Shown here piece by piece: positions 8,505 to 16,607 of a DNA stretch of 64,000 bases. Positions within the stretch are counted from its first letter, which is position 1; the number at the start of each line of letters is the position of its first letter. Source of the stretch: Nocardioides sp. GTDB lineage: Bacteria; Actinomycetota; Actinomycetes; Propionibacteriales; Nocardioidaceae. The position numbers and the translations under genes are program-made. The notes beneath the pieces were generated by a model. The model ran no database searches and was not told where the DNA came from. It saw only the letters and a program-made list of their open reading frames with translations. The stretch covers positions 1,488,001-1,552,000 of the forward strand of contig JBAOIH010000001.1 of assembly GCA_037045645.1 (NCBI GenBank). Reading direction: 5' to 3'.

Positions 8505-9312
8505 GTACGTCGAGATCGAAGATCCGACCGATCCGCGACTGGCCGACTACCGCGACCTGCGCGATGTGGAGTTGCGCAAGTCGTTGGAGGCCGAGCACGG
8601 CCTCTTCCTGGCCGAGGGTGAGAAGGTCGTACGCAGGGCACTGGAGGCGGGCCATTCGCCGCGCTCGTTCCTGATGGCGCCTCGCTGGCTCGCCGGCCTC
8701 GTGGATCTGCTCGACGGCACTGACGCTCCCTGTTATGTGGTGGACGAGGCACTCGCCGAACAGGTCACCGGCTTCCACGTCCATCGTGGCGCCTTGGCCG
8801 CCCTGCAGCGCACGCCGCTGCCTCGCGTGGAAGACATCGTCGCGCAGGCACGTACGCTGCTCGTGTTGGAGGATCTGGTCGATCACACCAATGTCGGCGC
8901 GATCTTCCGATGCGCCGCGGCCTTCGGTTTCGACGCGGTCCTACTCGCGCCGCGCTGTGCCGACCCGCTCTATCGCCGAGCCGTCAAGGTCGCCATGGGC
9001 ACGGTCTTCGCGATCCCCTGGACCCGACTGGACGACTGGCACGATGCGTTGGAGGACCTCAATTCACGCGGGTTCCGGACGGTCGCGCTGACCCTCGCGG
9101 CCGACGCGCAACCGCTGGAGGAGGCCGTCCGAGGGGCCGACCGTCTCGCACTCGTGCTGGGGTCGGAGGGCCACGGACTGTCGCGTCGGTGGGAGGAGAC
9201 CGCGCAGCGGCGAGCCGTCATCGAGATGGCACCCGGAGTCGACTCGCTCAACGTCGCGGCTGCTGCCTCCGTGGCCTGCTATGTCACGGCGCGACGATCA
9301 GCTTCCCGCTGA
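8497..9312 (+). CDS. TrmH/SpoU-family RNA 2'-O-methyltransferase
   Basis: 271 residues with a short N-terminal substrate-binding region and a SPOUT catalytic domain. The three SPOUT motifs are visible: NVGAIFRCAAAFG (Asn and Arg of motif 1), LVLGSEGHGLS (motif 2) and DSLNVAAAASVA (motif 3). It transfers methyl from SAM to a ribose 2'-OH in rRNA or tRNA; the position cannot be assigned. The GTG start at 8497 overlaps the siroheme gene end (GTGGCTGA), indicating translational coupling. Confidence 0.88.
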   Translation: MAEYVEIEDPTDPRLADYRDLRDVELRKSLEAEHGLFLAEGEKVVRRALEAGHSPRSFLMAPRWLAGLVDLLDGTDAPCYVVDEALAEQVTGFHVHRGALAALQRTPLPRVEDIVAQARTLLVLEDLVDHTNVGAIFRCAAAFGFDAVLLAPRCADPLYRRAVKVAMGTVFAIPWTRLDDWHDALEDLNSRGFRTVALTLAADAQPLEEAVRGADRLALVLGSEGHGLSRRWEETAQRRAVIEMAPGVDSLNVAAAASVACYVTARRSASR

Positions 9313-9403
9313 CACCTTGACCTCGGTTTCCTCGGTTTCCTCGGTCTCCGGACTGCTAGCGTGCTGTTTCGTCCACACCGCCTAGCCGCATCGGGGCCTC
9401 CTC

Positions 9404-10135
9404 ATGAGCATGCCGCCGCCCTATCCACCGCCCGCCCAACCCCCCGCCGCACCGTTCAGCGTCGGAACCGGCCTGAGCTGGGCCTGGGAGAAGTTCAAGA
9501 CCAACCCGGTGCCATTCCTGCTGGTGATGCTGGTGGGTTTCGTCGCCAGCCTGTTGGTGGCCTTGCCGTTCGGTGTCTTCAACGCCATTACCGACGGCCT
9601 GGACACCACGAACAGCGACGGATCGCTCGACGGGACCAACTTCTCGCTGATGATGGGCGGCGGAGTGCTCCAGTTGGTCGGACAGATGCTGAGCACCGTG
9701 GTCGGCCTGATCTTCTCCGGCGCGATGGCCAAGGGTGCGCTCGACACGACCCGAGGTGCACCCGTGTCACTGGGCTCGATGTTCCAGGACCTGCCGTGGG
9801 TGCCGCTGATCCTGGCCGGATTCGTGATCGGTGTCCTCGGCACTATCGGCCTCCTCTTGTGCCTCATCCCCGGTCTGATCGTCTACTTCTTGACGATGTG
9901 GACGACGTACTTCATCGTCGGCCACGGTCAGGACGCCTTCACGGCGATGCGTTCGAGCTTCGCGCTCGCGACGGCACGAGTCGGCGACAGCCTGCTGACC
10001 CTGATCACGGTGATCGCACTCGGCATCGCGGGCGCCTGTGCCTGCGGTATCGGACTCCTGGTGACCATCCCGCTCGGTGTGCTGCTCACCGCGTGGGCCT
10101 TCCGGACGCTGGTAGGCGAGCCGGTCGCACCCTGA
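9404..10135 (+). CDS. Proline-rich N-terminus integral membrane protein, unknown function
   Basis: 243 residues. The N terminus is a Pro-rich cytoplasmic tail (PPPYPPPAQPP). Four to five strongly hydrophobic segments follow, with a small soluble loop containing ITDGLDTTNSDGS. WAWEKFKTNP before the first helix recalls actinobacterial membrane proteins of the glycerophosphodiester-phosphodiesterase-associated membrane domain type, but no catalytic residues are seen. A -10-like TAGCGT occurs at 9357-9362, about 40 bases before the ATG. It stands alone and converges with the deformylase gene. Confidence 0.65.
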   Translation: MSMPPPYPPPAQPPAAPFSVGTGLSWAWEKFKTNPVPFLLVMLVGFVASLLVALPFGVFNAITDGLDTTNSDGSLDGTNFSLMMGGGVLQLVGQMLSTVVGLIFSGAMAKGALDTTRGAPVSLGSMFQDLPWVPLILAGFVIGVLGTIGLLLCLIPGLIVYFLTMWTTYFIVGHGQDAFTAMRSSFALATARVGDSLLTLITVIALGIAGACACGIGLLVTIPLGVLLTAWAFRTLVGEPVAP

Positions 10136-10155
10136 GCTGATCCTCGGACCTGTAC

Positions 10156-10752
10156 TCAGGCCGGCCACCCTGCCGGGAAGTCGTCCACGGCCCCGTCGTG
10201 CTCGCGACGCAACTTCTTCATCGCGCGAGCTGAGATCCGGTCGCCGAAGACCATCCCGACAGTGTGGTCGGTCTCGTGCTGCAGGCATCGCGCCAGCAGC
10301 CCGTCTCCCGAGAACTCGACGGTTTCTCCGGTGAGCCCGAGCCCACGGACGTACGCCCGGTCGGGACGCGCGCACGACACGAAGGCGCCCGGGTAGGACA
10401 GGCATCCCTCCAGATCGTCGTCGAGTTTGCGCTCTCGGCCTTCCGGCAGCACGAGTTCGGGATTGCACACCACACCCACCACACGTTCGCCCGACTCATC
10501 GGGGCAGTCGAAGACGAAGACCGCCGCATCGACCCCGATCTGGCACGCTGCCAGGCCGACGCCGTCCGCTGCGTACATGGTGGCCACCATGTCGGCCACC
10601 AGCGTGTGGAACTCGTCACCGAAGTCGGTGATCGGGCGCGCAGGGCGATGCATCACGTCCTCGCCCCATCGGGTGATGGGGCGTACTGATCCGCCCGTGG
10701 GCAGCAGGCCGTACGGGGCACGTACGGCGCGTCTCTCGTCGCTTTCGGCCAT
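10156..10752 (-). CDS. def: Peptide deformylase
   Basis: 198 residues, near the usual length. The three family motifs are present: GVGLAACQIG, EGCLSYPG (metal Cys) and QHETDH (metal His pair and catalytic Glu, the HExxH equivalent). It removes the N-terminal formyl group from nascent proteins in the cytoplasm. Motif 1 reads AACQ where most members have APQ. The start at 10752 (MAESDERR) is preceded by TAGGAT seven bases upstream, consistent with a leaderless message; the frame is open further but without a good start. Such variant, often second, deformylases are common in actinobacteria. Confidence 0.9.
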   Translation of the reverse strand: MAESDERRAVRAPYGLLPTGGSVRPITRWGEDVMHRPARPITDFGDEFHTLVADMVATMYAADGVGLAACQIGVDAAVFVFDCPDESGERVVGVVCNPELVLPEGRERKLDDDLEGCLSYPGAFVSCARPDRAYVRGLGLTGETVEFSGDGLLARCLQHETDHTVGMVFGDRISARAMKKLRREHDGAVDDFPAGWPA

Positions 10753-10759
10753 GTGCGCG

Positions 10760-10765
10760 ATCCTA
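10760..10765 (-). promoter_or_regulatory. Leaderless-type -10 box of def
   Basis: TAGGAT on the minus strand, seven bases before the ATG at 10752. Confidence 0.5.
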
Positions 10766-10811
10766 CGAAGCAACGTGACGAGTCCCACCGCAGGTCGGTC
10801 TGGGCGATGTT

Positions 10812-10829
10812 GTAACTCCAAGTTACGGT
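10812..10829 (+). promoter_or_regulatory. Palindromic operator candidate overlapping the fadE promoter
   Basis: GTAACT (10812-10817), CCA, then inverted AGTTAC (10821-10826). The right arm overlaps TACGGT (10824-10829), which lies seven bases before the ATG at 10837 and fits a leaderless -10. A repressor bound here would block the promoter; a TetR-type fatty acid regulator is the likely class, by inference. No such regulator gene is in the window. Confidence 0.5.
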
Positions 10830-10836
10830 GAAGGGC

Positions 10837-12207
10837 ATGGCAGTGACAGATCGAACCACCCCACGAGGCGGCAACCGCTTCGGGCTGGCCTCCGGCGAGA
10901 CGCGCGACCCCCTGGGGTTGGTCGTACGCGGACTCAACCAGCTCGCCAGCGCCGACGTCCTCGACCGCCTCGGCTTGCGCAAACAGACCGAACGCGCGGT
11001 CTTCGCGATCACCCGCTCGGGCTTTCGCACCGCGACTTCGGCCGCGCGGGCCTTCGCCAAGGCCGGCAAGCCCCGACAGCCGGGCAGTCGGCCCAGGACC
11101 GCAACGGCTGGCGCGGTCTTCGACCTGACTCCGACCGAGGACGAGCAGATGCTGGTCGACGTCGTCACCGAGTTGGCCACCGAGGTCGTACGCCCGGCCG
11201 CGGCAGCGGCGAACGAGACCTGCACGGCTCCGGCCGAGGTGCTCGACGCCGCCCGAGAACTCGGCCTGCCTATCTTGGGTGTGCCCGAGGCGCTGGGCGG
11301 CATCTGCGAAGAGCGCTCCGCCATGGCGGGCGTGCTGGTGGCGGAGGCCCTGAGCAAGGGCGACATGGGACTCGCCGTCGCGGCGCTCGCGCCCGGCTCG
11401 GTCGCCACCGCGCTGGGACTGTGGGGTGACGATGCCCAACAGCAGACCTATCTGCCGGCCTTCAGCGAGCCTGCGGCACCCGCGGCTGCGTTGGCGCTCA
11501 ACGAACCCACGGTGCTCTTCGACGTGCTGTCCCCCACGACCCGGGCAGTGCGTGACGGCGACGAACTCCTGCTCAACGGGGTCAAGTCGATGGTCCCGGT
11601 GGGCGCCGACGCCGAACTGTTCCTGGTCGGCGCGAACCTTGAGGGAGACAACGTGCTGATCCTCGTCGAGGGCGGCACCGATGGGCTGACGGTCGAGGCC
11701 GAGCCCAGCATGGGCGTACGCGCGGCCGGACTGACCAAATTGATCCTCCACGACGTACGCGTGCCCGCCACCGCGATCCTCGGCGAGTCCGACGGTTCGA
11801 CTTATGCCGAATGCGTACGACTCTCGCGACTGGCGTGGTGCGCGTTGGCCGTCGGCACCGGACAGGCCGTGCTCGACTACGTGATCCCCTACGTCAAGGA
11901 ACGCAAGGCATTCGGTGAGCCTGTCGCACACCGTCAGGCCGTGGCGTTCATGGTCGCCGACATCGCCATCGAGTTGCAGGCGATGCGGCTGGTCACCTAC
12001 AAGGCAGCGTCGCGGGCTGCCGCCGGGAAGGACTTCGGCCGCGAAGTCGCACTGGCCCGGCAGTTGTGCGCGGAGAAGGCCATGAAGATCGGCAACGACG
12101 GCGTCCAACTCCTCGGCGGCCACGGCTACGTCAAGGAACACCCGGTCGAACGGTGGTACCGCGATCTGCGCGCCATCGGCCTCGCGGAAGGAGGAGTCCT
12201 CGTCTGA
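10837..12207 (+). CDS. Acyl-CoA dehydrogenase, probable non-catalytic partner subunit
   Basis: 456 residues. The ACAD fold follows an N-terminal extension of about 85 residues. The middle beta domain and the C-terminal FAD/quinone-binding helices are recognisable (VPATAILGES, AYVKERKAFGEPVAHRQAVAF, GVQLLGGHGYVKEHPVERWYRD). The C terminus reads LRAIGLAEG where catalytic members have a YEGT/FEGT motif, so the general-base Glu seems absent. The neighbouring gene, 13 bases on, keeps FEGT. Actinobacteria often encode adjacent FadE pairs forming alpha2-beta2 enzymes; this pair fits that pattern. It acts in beta-oxidation of an unknown acyl-CoA. The ATG at 10837 is chosen for its -10 spacing; GTG 10828 is the alternative. 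Confidence 0.85.
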   Translation: MAVTDRTTPRGGNRFGLASGETRDPLGLVVRGLNQLASADVLDRLGLRKQTERAVFAITRSGFRTATSAARAFAKAGKPRQPGSRPRTATAGAVFDLTPTEDEQMLVDVVTELATEVVRPAAAAANETCTAPAEVLDAARELGLPILGVPEALGGICEERSAMAGVLVAEALSKGDMGLAVAALAPGSVATALGLWGDDAQQQTYLPAFSEPAAPAAALALNEPTVLFDVLSPTTRAVRDGDELLLNGVKSMVPVGADAELFLVGANLEGDNVLILVEGGTDGLTVEAEPSMGVRAAGLTKLILHDVRVPATAILGESDGSTYAECVRLSRLAWCALAVGTGQAVLDYVIPYVKERKAFGEPVAHRQAVAFMVADIAIELQAMRLVTYKAASRAAAGKDFGREVALARQLCAEKAMKIGNDGVQLLGGHGYVKEHPVERWYRDLRAIGLAEGGVLV

Positions 12208-12220
12208 GGACACACCCGAC

Positions 12221-13447
12221 ATGATCAATCTTGAGACACCCAAGAAGCACCGCACGCTGATCGACCAGGCCCATCAGGTCGCCATGAACATGCTGCGACC
12301 GATCTCGCGCAAGTACGACGCCGCCGAGCACGCGTACCCCAAGGAACTCGACATGCTGGCCGCGATCTTGGACGGCCTGTCGGAGTCGGGCGCCAGTGCG
12401 GGGGCAGGTGCGGCCGGTGTGAAGCGCAGTGAGGACGAACCTGCACAGGACTCCGCGCAGCGCCGGATCAAGAACGGCACCAACCTCGCCTCCGTCCTCT
12501 CCATCGCCGAGATGTGCTGGGGCGACACGGCTCTGCTGTTGGCGTTGCCTCGCCAGGGTCTGGGCAACTCGGCCATTGCCTCGGTCGCCGATGACGCACA
12601 GCAGGCGAAGTTCGCCGGCACCTGGGCGGCGATGGCGATCACCGAGCCGGGGATGGGCTCGGACTCGGCCGCATTGACGACCACCGCGACCAAGGACGGC
12701 GACGAATACGTCCTCAACGGCGAGAAGATCTTCGTCACCTCCGGCGATCGCGCCGACAGCGTCGTCGTCTGGGCCACGCTCGACAAGTCGCTCGGCCGTG
12801 CCGCGATCAAGTCGTTCGTGGTGCGCAAGGGGACGCCCGGGATGACGGTCGAAAGGCTGGAGCACAAGCTCGGCATCCGTGCCTCCGACACCGCGGTCAT
12901 CACGTTCACCGACTGCCGGGTGCCCGCGGAGAACCTCCTGGGTTCGCCCGAGATCGACACCAGCAAGGGATTCGCGGGTGCGATGGCCACCTTCGACAAC
13001 ACCCGGCCGCTGGTCGCGGCGATGGCCGTCGGATGTGCCCGCGCCTCCCTCGACCTCACCCGCGACCTGCTGGAGCAGGCGGGGGTGGAGATCGACTACG
13101 ACCGACCGGGGCGGGTGCAGTCTGCCGCCGCCGCGAAGTTCCTGCAGATGGAGGCCGATTGGGAGGGCGCAAAGTTGCTGATGATGCAGGCTGCCTGGAA
13201 GGCCGACAACCGACAACCCAACTCGCTGGAGGCCTCGATGGCCAAGGCCAAGGCGGGACGAGTCGGGAGTGACATCACCCTGTCGTGCGTCGAACTGTGC
13301 GGCACGATCGGCTACGACGAGGGTGAGTTGCTGGAGAAGTGGGCCCGCGACTCCAAGATCCTCGACATCTTCGAGGGGACCCAACAGATCCAACAGCTGA
13401 TCGTCGCGCGGCGGGTGCTCGGGTTGAGCAGCGCCGAACTCAAGTAG
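12221..13447 (+). CDS. Acyl-CoA dehydrogenase, catalytic subunit
   Basis: 408 residues. Family signatures are MAITEPGMGSDSA (FAD/substrate loop), FVTSGDRAD, the C-terminal GTIGYDEGELLEKWARD and IFEGTQQIQ, whose Glu is the usual catalytic base. It oxidises acyl-CoA to trans-2-enoyl-CoA with FAD. An unusual charged, alanine/glycine-rich insertion occurs near 60-75 (ESGASAGAGAAGV). It starts 13 bases after the preceding acyl-CoA dehydrogenase, probably cotranscribed and forming a heteromeric enzyme. A strong terminator follows. Confidence 0.9.
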   Translation: MINLETPKKHRTLIDQAHQVAMNMLRPISRKYDAAEHAYPKELDMLAAILDGLSESGASAGAGAAGVKRSEDEPAQDSAQRRIKNGTNLASVLSIAEMCWGDTALLLALPRQGLGNSAIASVADDAQQAKFAGTWAAMAITEPGMGSDSAALTTTATKDGDEYVLNGEKIFVTSGDRADSVVVWATLDKSLGRAAIKSFVVRKGTPGMTVERLEHKLGIRASDTAVITFTDCRVPAENLLGSPEIDTSKGFAGAMATFDNTRPLVAAMAVGCARASLDLTRDLLEQAGVEIDYDRPGRVQSAAAAKFLQMEADWEGAKLLMMQAAWKADNRQPNSLEASMAKAKAGRVGSDITLSCVELCGTIGYDEGELLEKWARDSKILDIFEGTQQIQQLIVARRVLGLSSAELK

Positions 13448-13460
13448 GCATCAGACAGCA

Positions 13461-13497
13461 AAGCGCCCCGCACCGGATCTCTCGGTGCGGGGCGCTT
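13461..13497. terminator. Bidirectional rho-independent-type hairpin
   Basis: A perfect 15-base-pair stem (AAGCGCCCCGCACCG with its complement, 13461-13475 and 13483-13497) has a 7-base loop. It sits between convergent genes, the acyl-CoA dehydrogenase and the YiaA-like gene, and is flanked by short A and T runs. Confidence 0.85.
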
Positions 13498-13509
13498 TGC
13501 TGGTGTTGG

Positions 13510-13794
13510 TCAGGCTGCCCTGAAGGGGTCGTGTTCGGCGAGGAGTTTGTCCACCCGGGCCTGGTCGAGTCGGTGGATCACGCTGCTGTCCTCCTGCTGG
13601 TCTCGGATCACCTTGGCCAGCGTGAAGGCAGACGTCGTGAGGTAGCAGATCCCGATGCCGAGGAAGGCCTTGATCCAGCCGTCGGCGGGCAGGAAGTAGA
13701 CCCCACACAGGACGGTCAGCAGCGCCAGTCCGAACGAGATGGCGGCCTGGGCGAAGAAGGCGGACGTGTTCTTGGTGTTCGTGTTCGTCGTCAT
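13510..13794 (-). CDS. YiaA/YiaB-like small inner membrane protein
   Basis: 94 residues with two adjacent transmembrane helices (AISFGLALLTVLCGVYFL and IKAFLGIGICYLTTSAFTLA), then a charged cytoplasmic tail. The arrangement, with conserved KVIRD after the second helix, matches the YiaAB two-helix domain family of unknown function. The start at 13794 (MTTNTNTKN) is the only good one. It stands alone. Confidence 0.7.
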   Translation of the reverse strand: MTTNTNTKNTSAFFAQAAISFGLALLTVLCGVYFLPADGWIKAFLGIGICYLTTSAFTLAKVIRDQQEDSSVIHRLDQARVDKLLAEHDPFRAA

Positions 13795-13883
13795 GACACC
13801 AGCCAACCGGGCCGGGGCGGGCTGTCGGATCGGACTTTCGACCCGGTGGAGGTGAGTACGCAGCCTCATCTTCGGCTGGCACG

Positions 13884-15351
13884 ATGGGCGTCGTGACGCA
13901 TATGCCTCCCGAGGAGTTCCGACGCCTCGGCCACCAAGCTATCGACTGGATCGCCGACTACTGGGAGAGGCTCGACGACTTGCCGGTGCTGGCCCAGGTG
14001 GAGCCGGGAGACGTACGAAAGGCGTTGCCGGCGACTCCGCCGGAGTCAGGAGAACCTTTCGACGCGCTGCTCGACGACCTCGATTCGCTGGTGATGCCCG
14101 GGATCACGCACTGGCAGCATCCACGCTTCTTCGCGTACTTCCCGGCGAACTCCTCACCGGCGGCGATCCTGGCCGATCTGCTCTCCAGCGGCATCGGAGC
14201 ACAAGGGATGATCTGGGCCACCAGTCCGGCCGTCACCGAGGTCGAGCAGGTGGTCGTCGACTGGCTGGCCCAGGCGCTCGAACTCCCCGAAGGGTTCCGT
14301 GACGGCTCGGGCCGAGGTGGGGGAGTCATCCAGGACACCGCCTCCACTGCCACCTTCACCGCACTGCTGGCGGCGTTGCATTCCGCCAGCGGTGGGCAGG
14401 CTCGCGACGCCGGTGTCGGCGACGCCAGCTGGCGGGTCTACGGCTCCACGCAGGCGCACTCCTCCTTGGTCAAGGCGGCATTGATGGCCGGACTCGGTGC
14501 GGAATGCGTACGCGCGATCGAGGTGGAACCGGCGACCCAGCAGATGGATACCCGAGCCCTGCGAGCAACCCTGATCGCTGACCTGGAGGCTGGTTGTCGG
14601 CCGGTCTTCGTCCAGGCCGCGATCGGCTCGACGTCCACAGGTGCCATCGACGACGTGCAGGCCATCGCGGAGGCGATCGACGCGGCGTACGAAAAGCACG
14701 GCGACGAGGGCATCACCGGTCCCTGGCTGCACCTCGACGCGGCGTGGGCCGGGGTGGCCGCGGTCTGCCCCGAACACCGAGACCTGCTCTTCGGCAGCGC
14801 CCACCTGGCGGACTCGATCGTCACCAATCCGCACAAGTGGCTGCTGACCACGTTCGACTGTTCGGTGTTGTGGGTGCGCGAACGCCGCGCGTTGACCGAG
14901 GCGCTGACCCTCACGCCGGAGTACCTGCGCAACCCGGCCTCGGATTCGGGGCTGGTGGTGGACTATCGCGACTGGCATCCGCAACTCGGCCGCAGGTTCC
15001 GGTCGTTGAAGCTTCTGGGCGGTGCTGCGTACGTACGGCCTGGAGGGCCTGCGCGCACATATCCGCTCGGGCGTGGCGATGGCCGAACGATTCGCCGACC
15101 TGGTGCGCGAGAGTGACGAGTTCGAGTTGGTCACCGCGCCCGTGCTCAGCCTGGTCGTCTTCGCGCATCGAGACGGCGACGAGGCCACGATGCGGGTGAT
15201 GGCACAACTCAACGCGTCGGGTCAGGCCTACCTGTCCCACACCAAGGTCGAAGGACGCTCCGCTCTGCGACTTGCGGTCGGTTCGTGGCGTACGACCGAC
15301 GCCGACATCGACGCGACCTGGAACGCATTGCTCGACCTGGCCCCCGCGTAG
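13884..15351 (+). pseudogene. Aromatic-L-amino-acid decarboxylase family gene with a frameshift
   Basis: PLP-dependent group II decarboxylase. The N-terminal part (FRRLGHQAIDWIADYW, HWQHPRFFAYFP), the substrate/PLP region and NPHKWLLTTFDC with the Schiff-base Lys are all intact. At about 15013 one extra T in AAGCTTCTGG shifts the frame. Reading as AAGCTCTGG restores LKLWAVLRTYGLEGL, and the remaining 110 codons to 15351 then match the family C terminus. As written, translation ends at 15116 with a nonsense tail. It is either a young pseudogene or a sequence error. The start may be ATG 13884, GTG 13893 or ATG 13902. An intact product would decarboxylate an aromatic or related amino acid. Confidence 0.8.
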
Positions 15352-15369
15352 TCCCAGGGCGCCCGGCGC

Positions 15370-16524
15370 TCAGATGGAGCGAGAGCGTGCGCCGTCGGAC
15401 GGTGTCGCGACCAGCCAGTCAGGGGTACGCCAACCCGCCTCGGCGAAGGCCGACTCGATGGCGGCCACACTCGGGGCGACCGCCTTCGACTCCACGAGAG
15501 CGATGGCGGATCCGCCGAACCCGCCGCCGGTCATCCTGGCTCCCAGCGCGCCGTTGTCCAGTGCGACGTCGACGACACGGTCGAGTTCGGCGCACGAGAT
15601 CTCGTAGTCGTCGCGCATCGAGGCGTGCGATTGCGACATCAGCTGGCCGAAGGCGGGCCAGTCACCCGCAGCCATCGCGACTGCTGCGCGTTCGACGCGA
15701 GTGTTCTCCGTGAAGATGTGCCGCGCCCTGCGATGCAACCGGGGGTCCTCGAGCTCGTCGAGTCGTTCGATCCCGAGGTGACCCAGGGGTGCACCTAGTT
15801 GCGCTGCCGCAGCCTCGGTGTCGGCGCGTCGAGAGCCGTATCCGCCATCGTTGAGGGAGTGACTGACTCGCGTGTCCACGACGAGGAAGGTGAGGCCGTC
15901 CTGGTCGGGAGCACACGCCACGTGGCGATGCTCGTGGCGTCCGAAGTCGATCAACAGGGCGTGGTCGGCCCGCCCGCGGATGGAGATGGTCTGATCCATG
16001 CCGCCCGTCGGGGCGCCGGCGAACTCCGTCTCCGCCCTCATGCAAGCCTCGATGAGGACGTCCGGGTCGACGTCGTCGAGGTCGAGGACCGCGGCTGCCG
16101 TGGCACACTCCAACGCGGCAGAGGAGGACAGGCCCGCCCCGACCGGTACGGCACTGTCCACCATCAAGTCGGCTCCGCCCACCGGCAGTCCGGCGCCGCG
16201 CAGCATCCACATCGTGCCGACGACGTACGCTGCCCAACCCGGCACCGAGCCGGGGGAGATCTCGTCCAGGCGCCCCTGCCAGGTCTGCTCTGACTGGCGT
16301 GAATGCAGGCGTACGAGTTCGTCGTCGCGGAGGTTGGCCGCCACGGCAGTGCGATGCGGCAGCGCCATCGGCAGGCAGAGCCCGGCGTTGTAGTCGGTGT
16401 GCTCGCCGATCAGGTTGAGTCGCCCGGGTGCGGTGCCGAGTCGGGTCGGGGGTGAGGTGAACACGGCTTCGAAGTGACGACGGACACGCTCTTCGAGGTC
16501 AGGGGCGGCAAGGAGTTCGGGCAC
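15370..16524 (-). CDS. galK: Galactokinase
   Basis: About 384 residues from the GTG at 16524; an ATG at 16554 would add ten codons. GHMP kinase motifs are all present: galactose-binding PGRLNLIGEHTDYNAG, ATP-binding VPVGAGLSSSAALE and C-terminal GARMTGGGFGGS. It phosphorylates galactose to galactose-1-phosphate at entry to the Leloir pathway. No galT or galE lies nearby. The GTG is preferred because TACGCT lies exactly six bases upstream, fitting a leaderless transcript. It is divergent from the subtilase gene. Confidence 0.9.
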   Translation of the reverse strand: MPELLAAPDLEERVRRHFEAVFTSPPTRLGTAPGRLNLIGEHTDYNAGLCLPMALPHRTAVAANLRDDELVRLHSRQSEQTWQGRLDEISPGSVPGWAAYVVGTMWMLRGAGLPVGGADLMVDSAVPVGAGLSSSAALECATAAAVLDLDDVDPDVLIEACMRAETEFAGAPTGGMDQTISIRGRADHALLIDFGRHEHRHVACAPDQDGLTFLVVDTRVSHSLNDGGYGSRRADTEAAAAQLGAPLGHLGIERLDELEDPRLHRRARHIFTENTRVERAAVAMAAGDWPAFGQLMSQSHASMRDDYEISCAELDRVVDVALDNGALGARMTGGGFGGSAIALVESKAVAPSVAAIESAFAEAGWRTPDWLVATPSDGARSRSI

Positions 16525-16530
16525 AGGCCC

Positions 16531-16536
16531 AGCGTA
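16531..16536 (-). promoter_or_regulatory. Leaderless-type -10 box of galK
   Basis: TACGCT on the minus strand, six bases before the GTG at 16524; it supports that start over the ATG at 16554. Confidence 0.5.
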
Positions 16537-16607
16537 GGCGTGACCAATTGTCATGCTCGTCGTTGGCGTGGGTGAGTCCGACGTCAAGCATTCAAGGAGA
16601 CATCTCC

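Noticed and set aside
9317..9362. -35/-10 promoter from TTGACC and TAGCGT before the membrane protein gene
   Set aside because: The spacer is 34 bases; the intervening CCTCGGTTT triplication makes the TTGACC match likely accidental. Only the -10-like box was kept, as a note.
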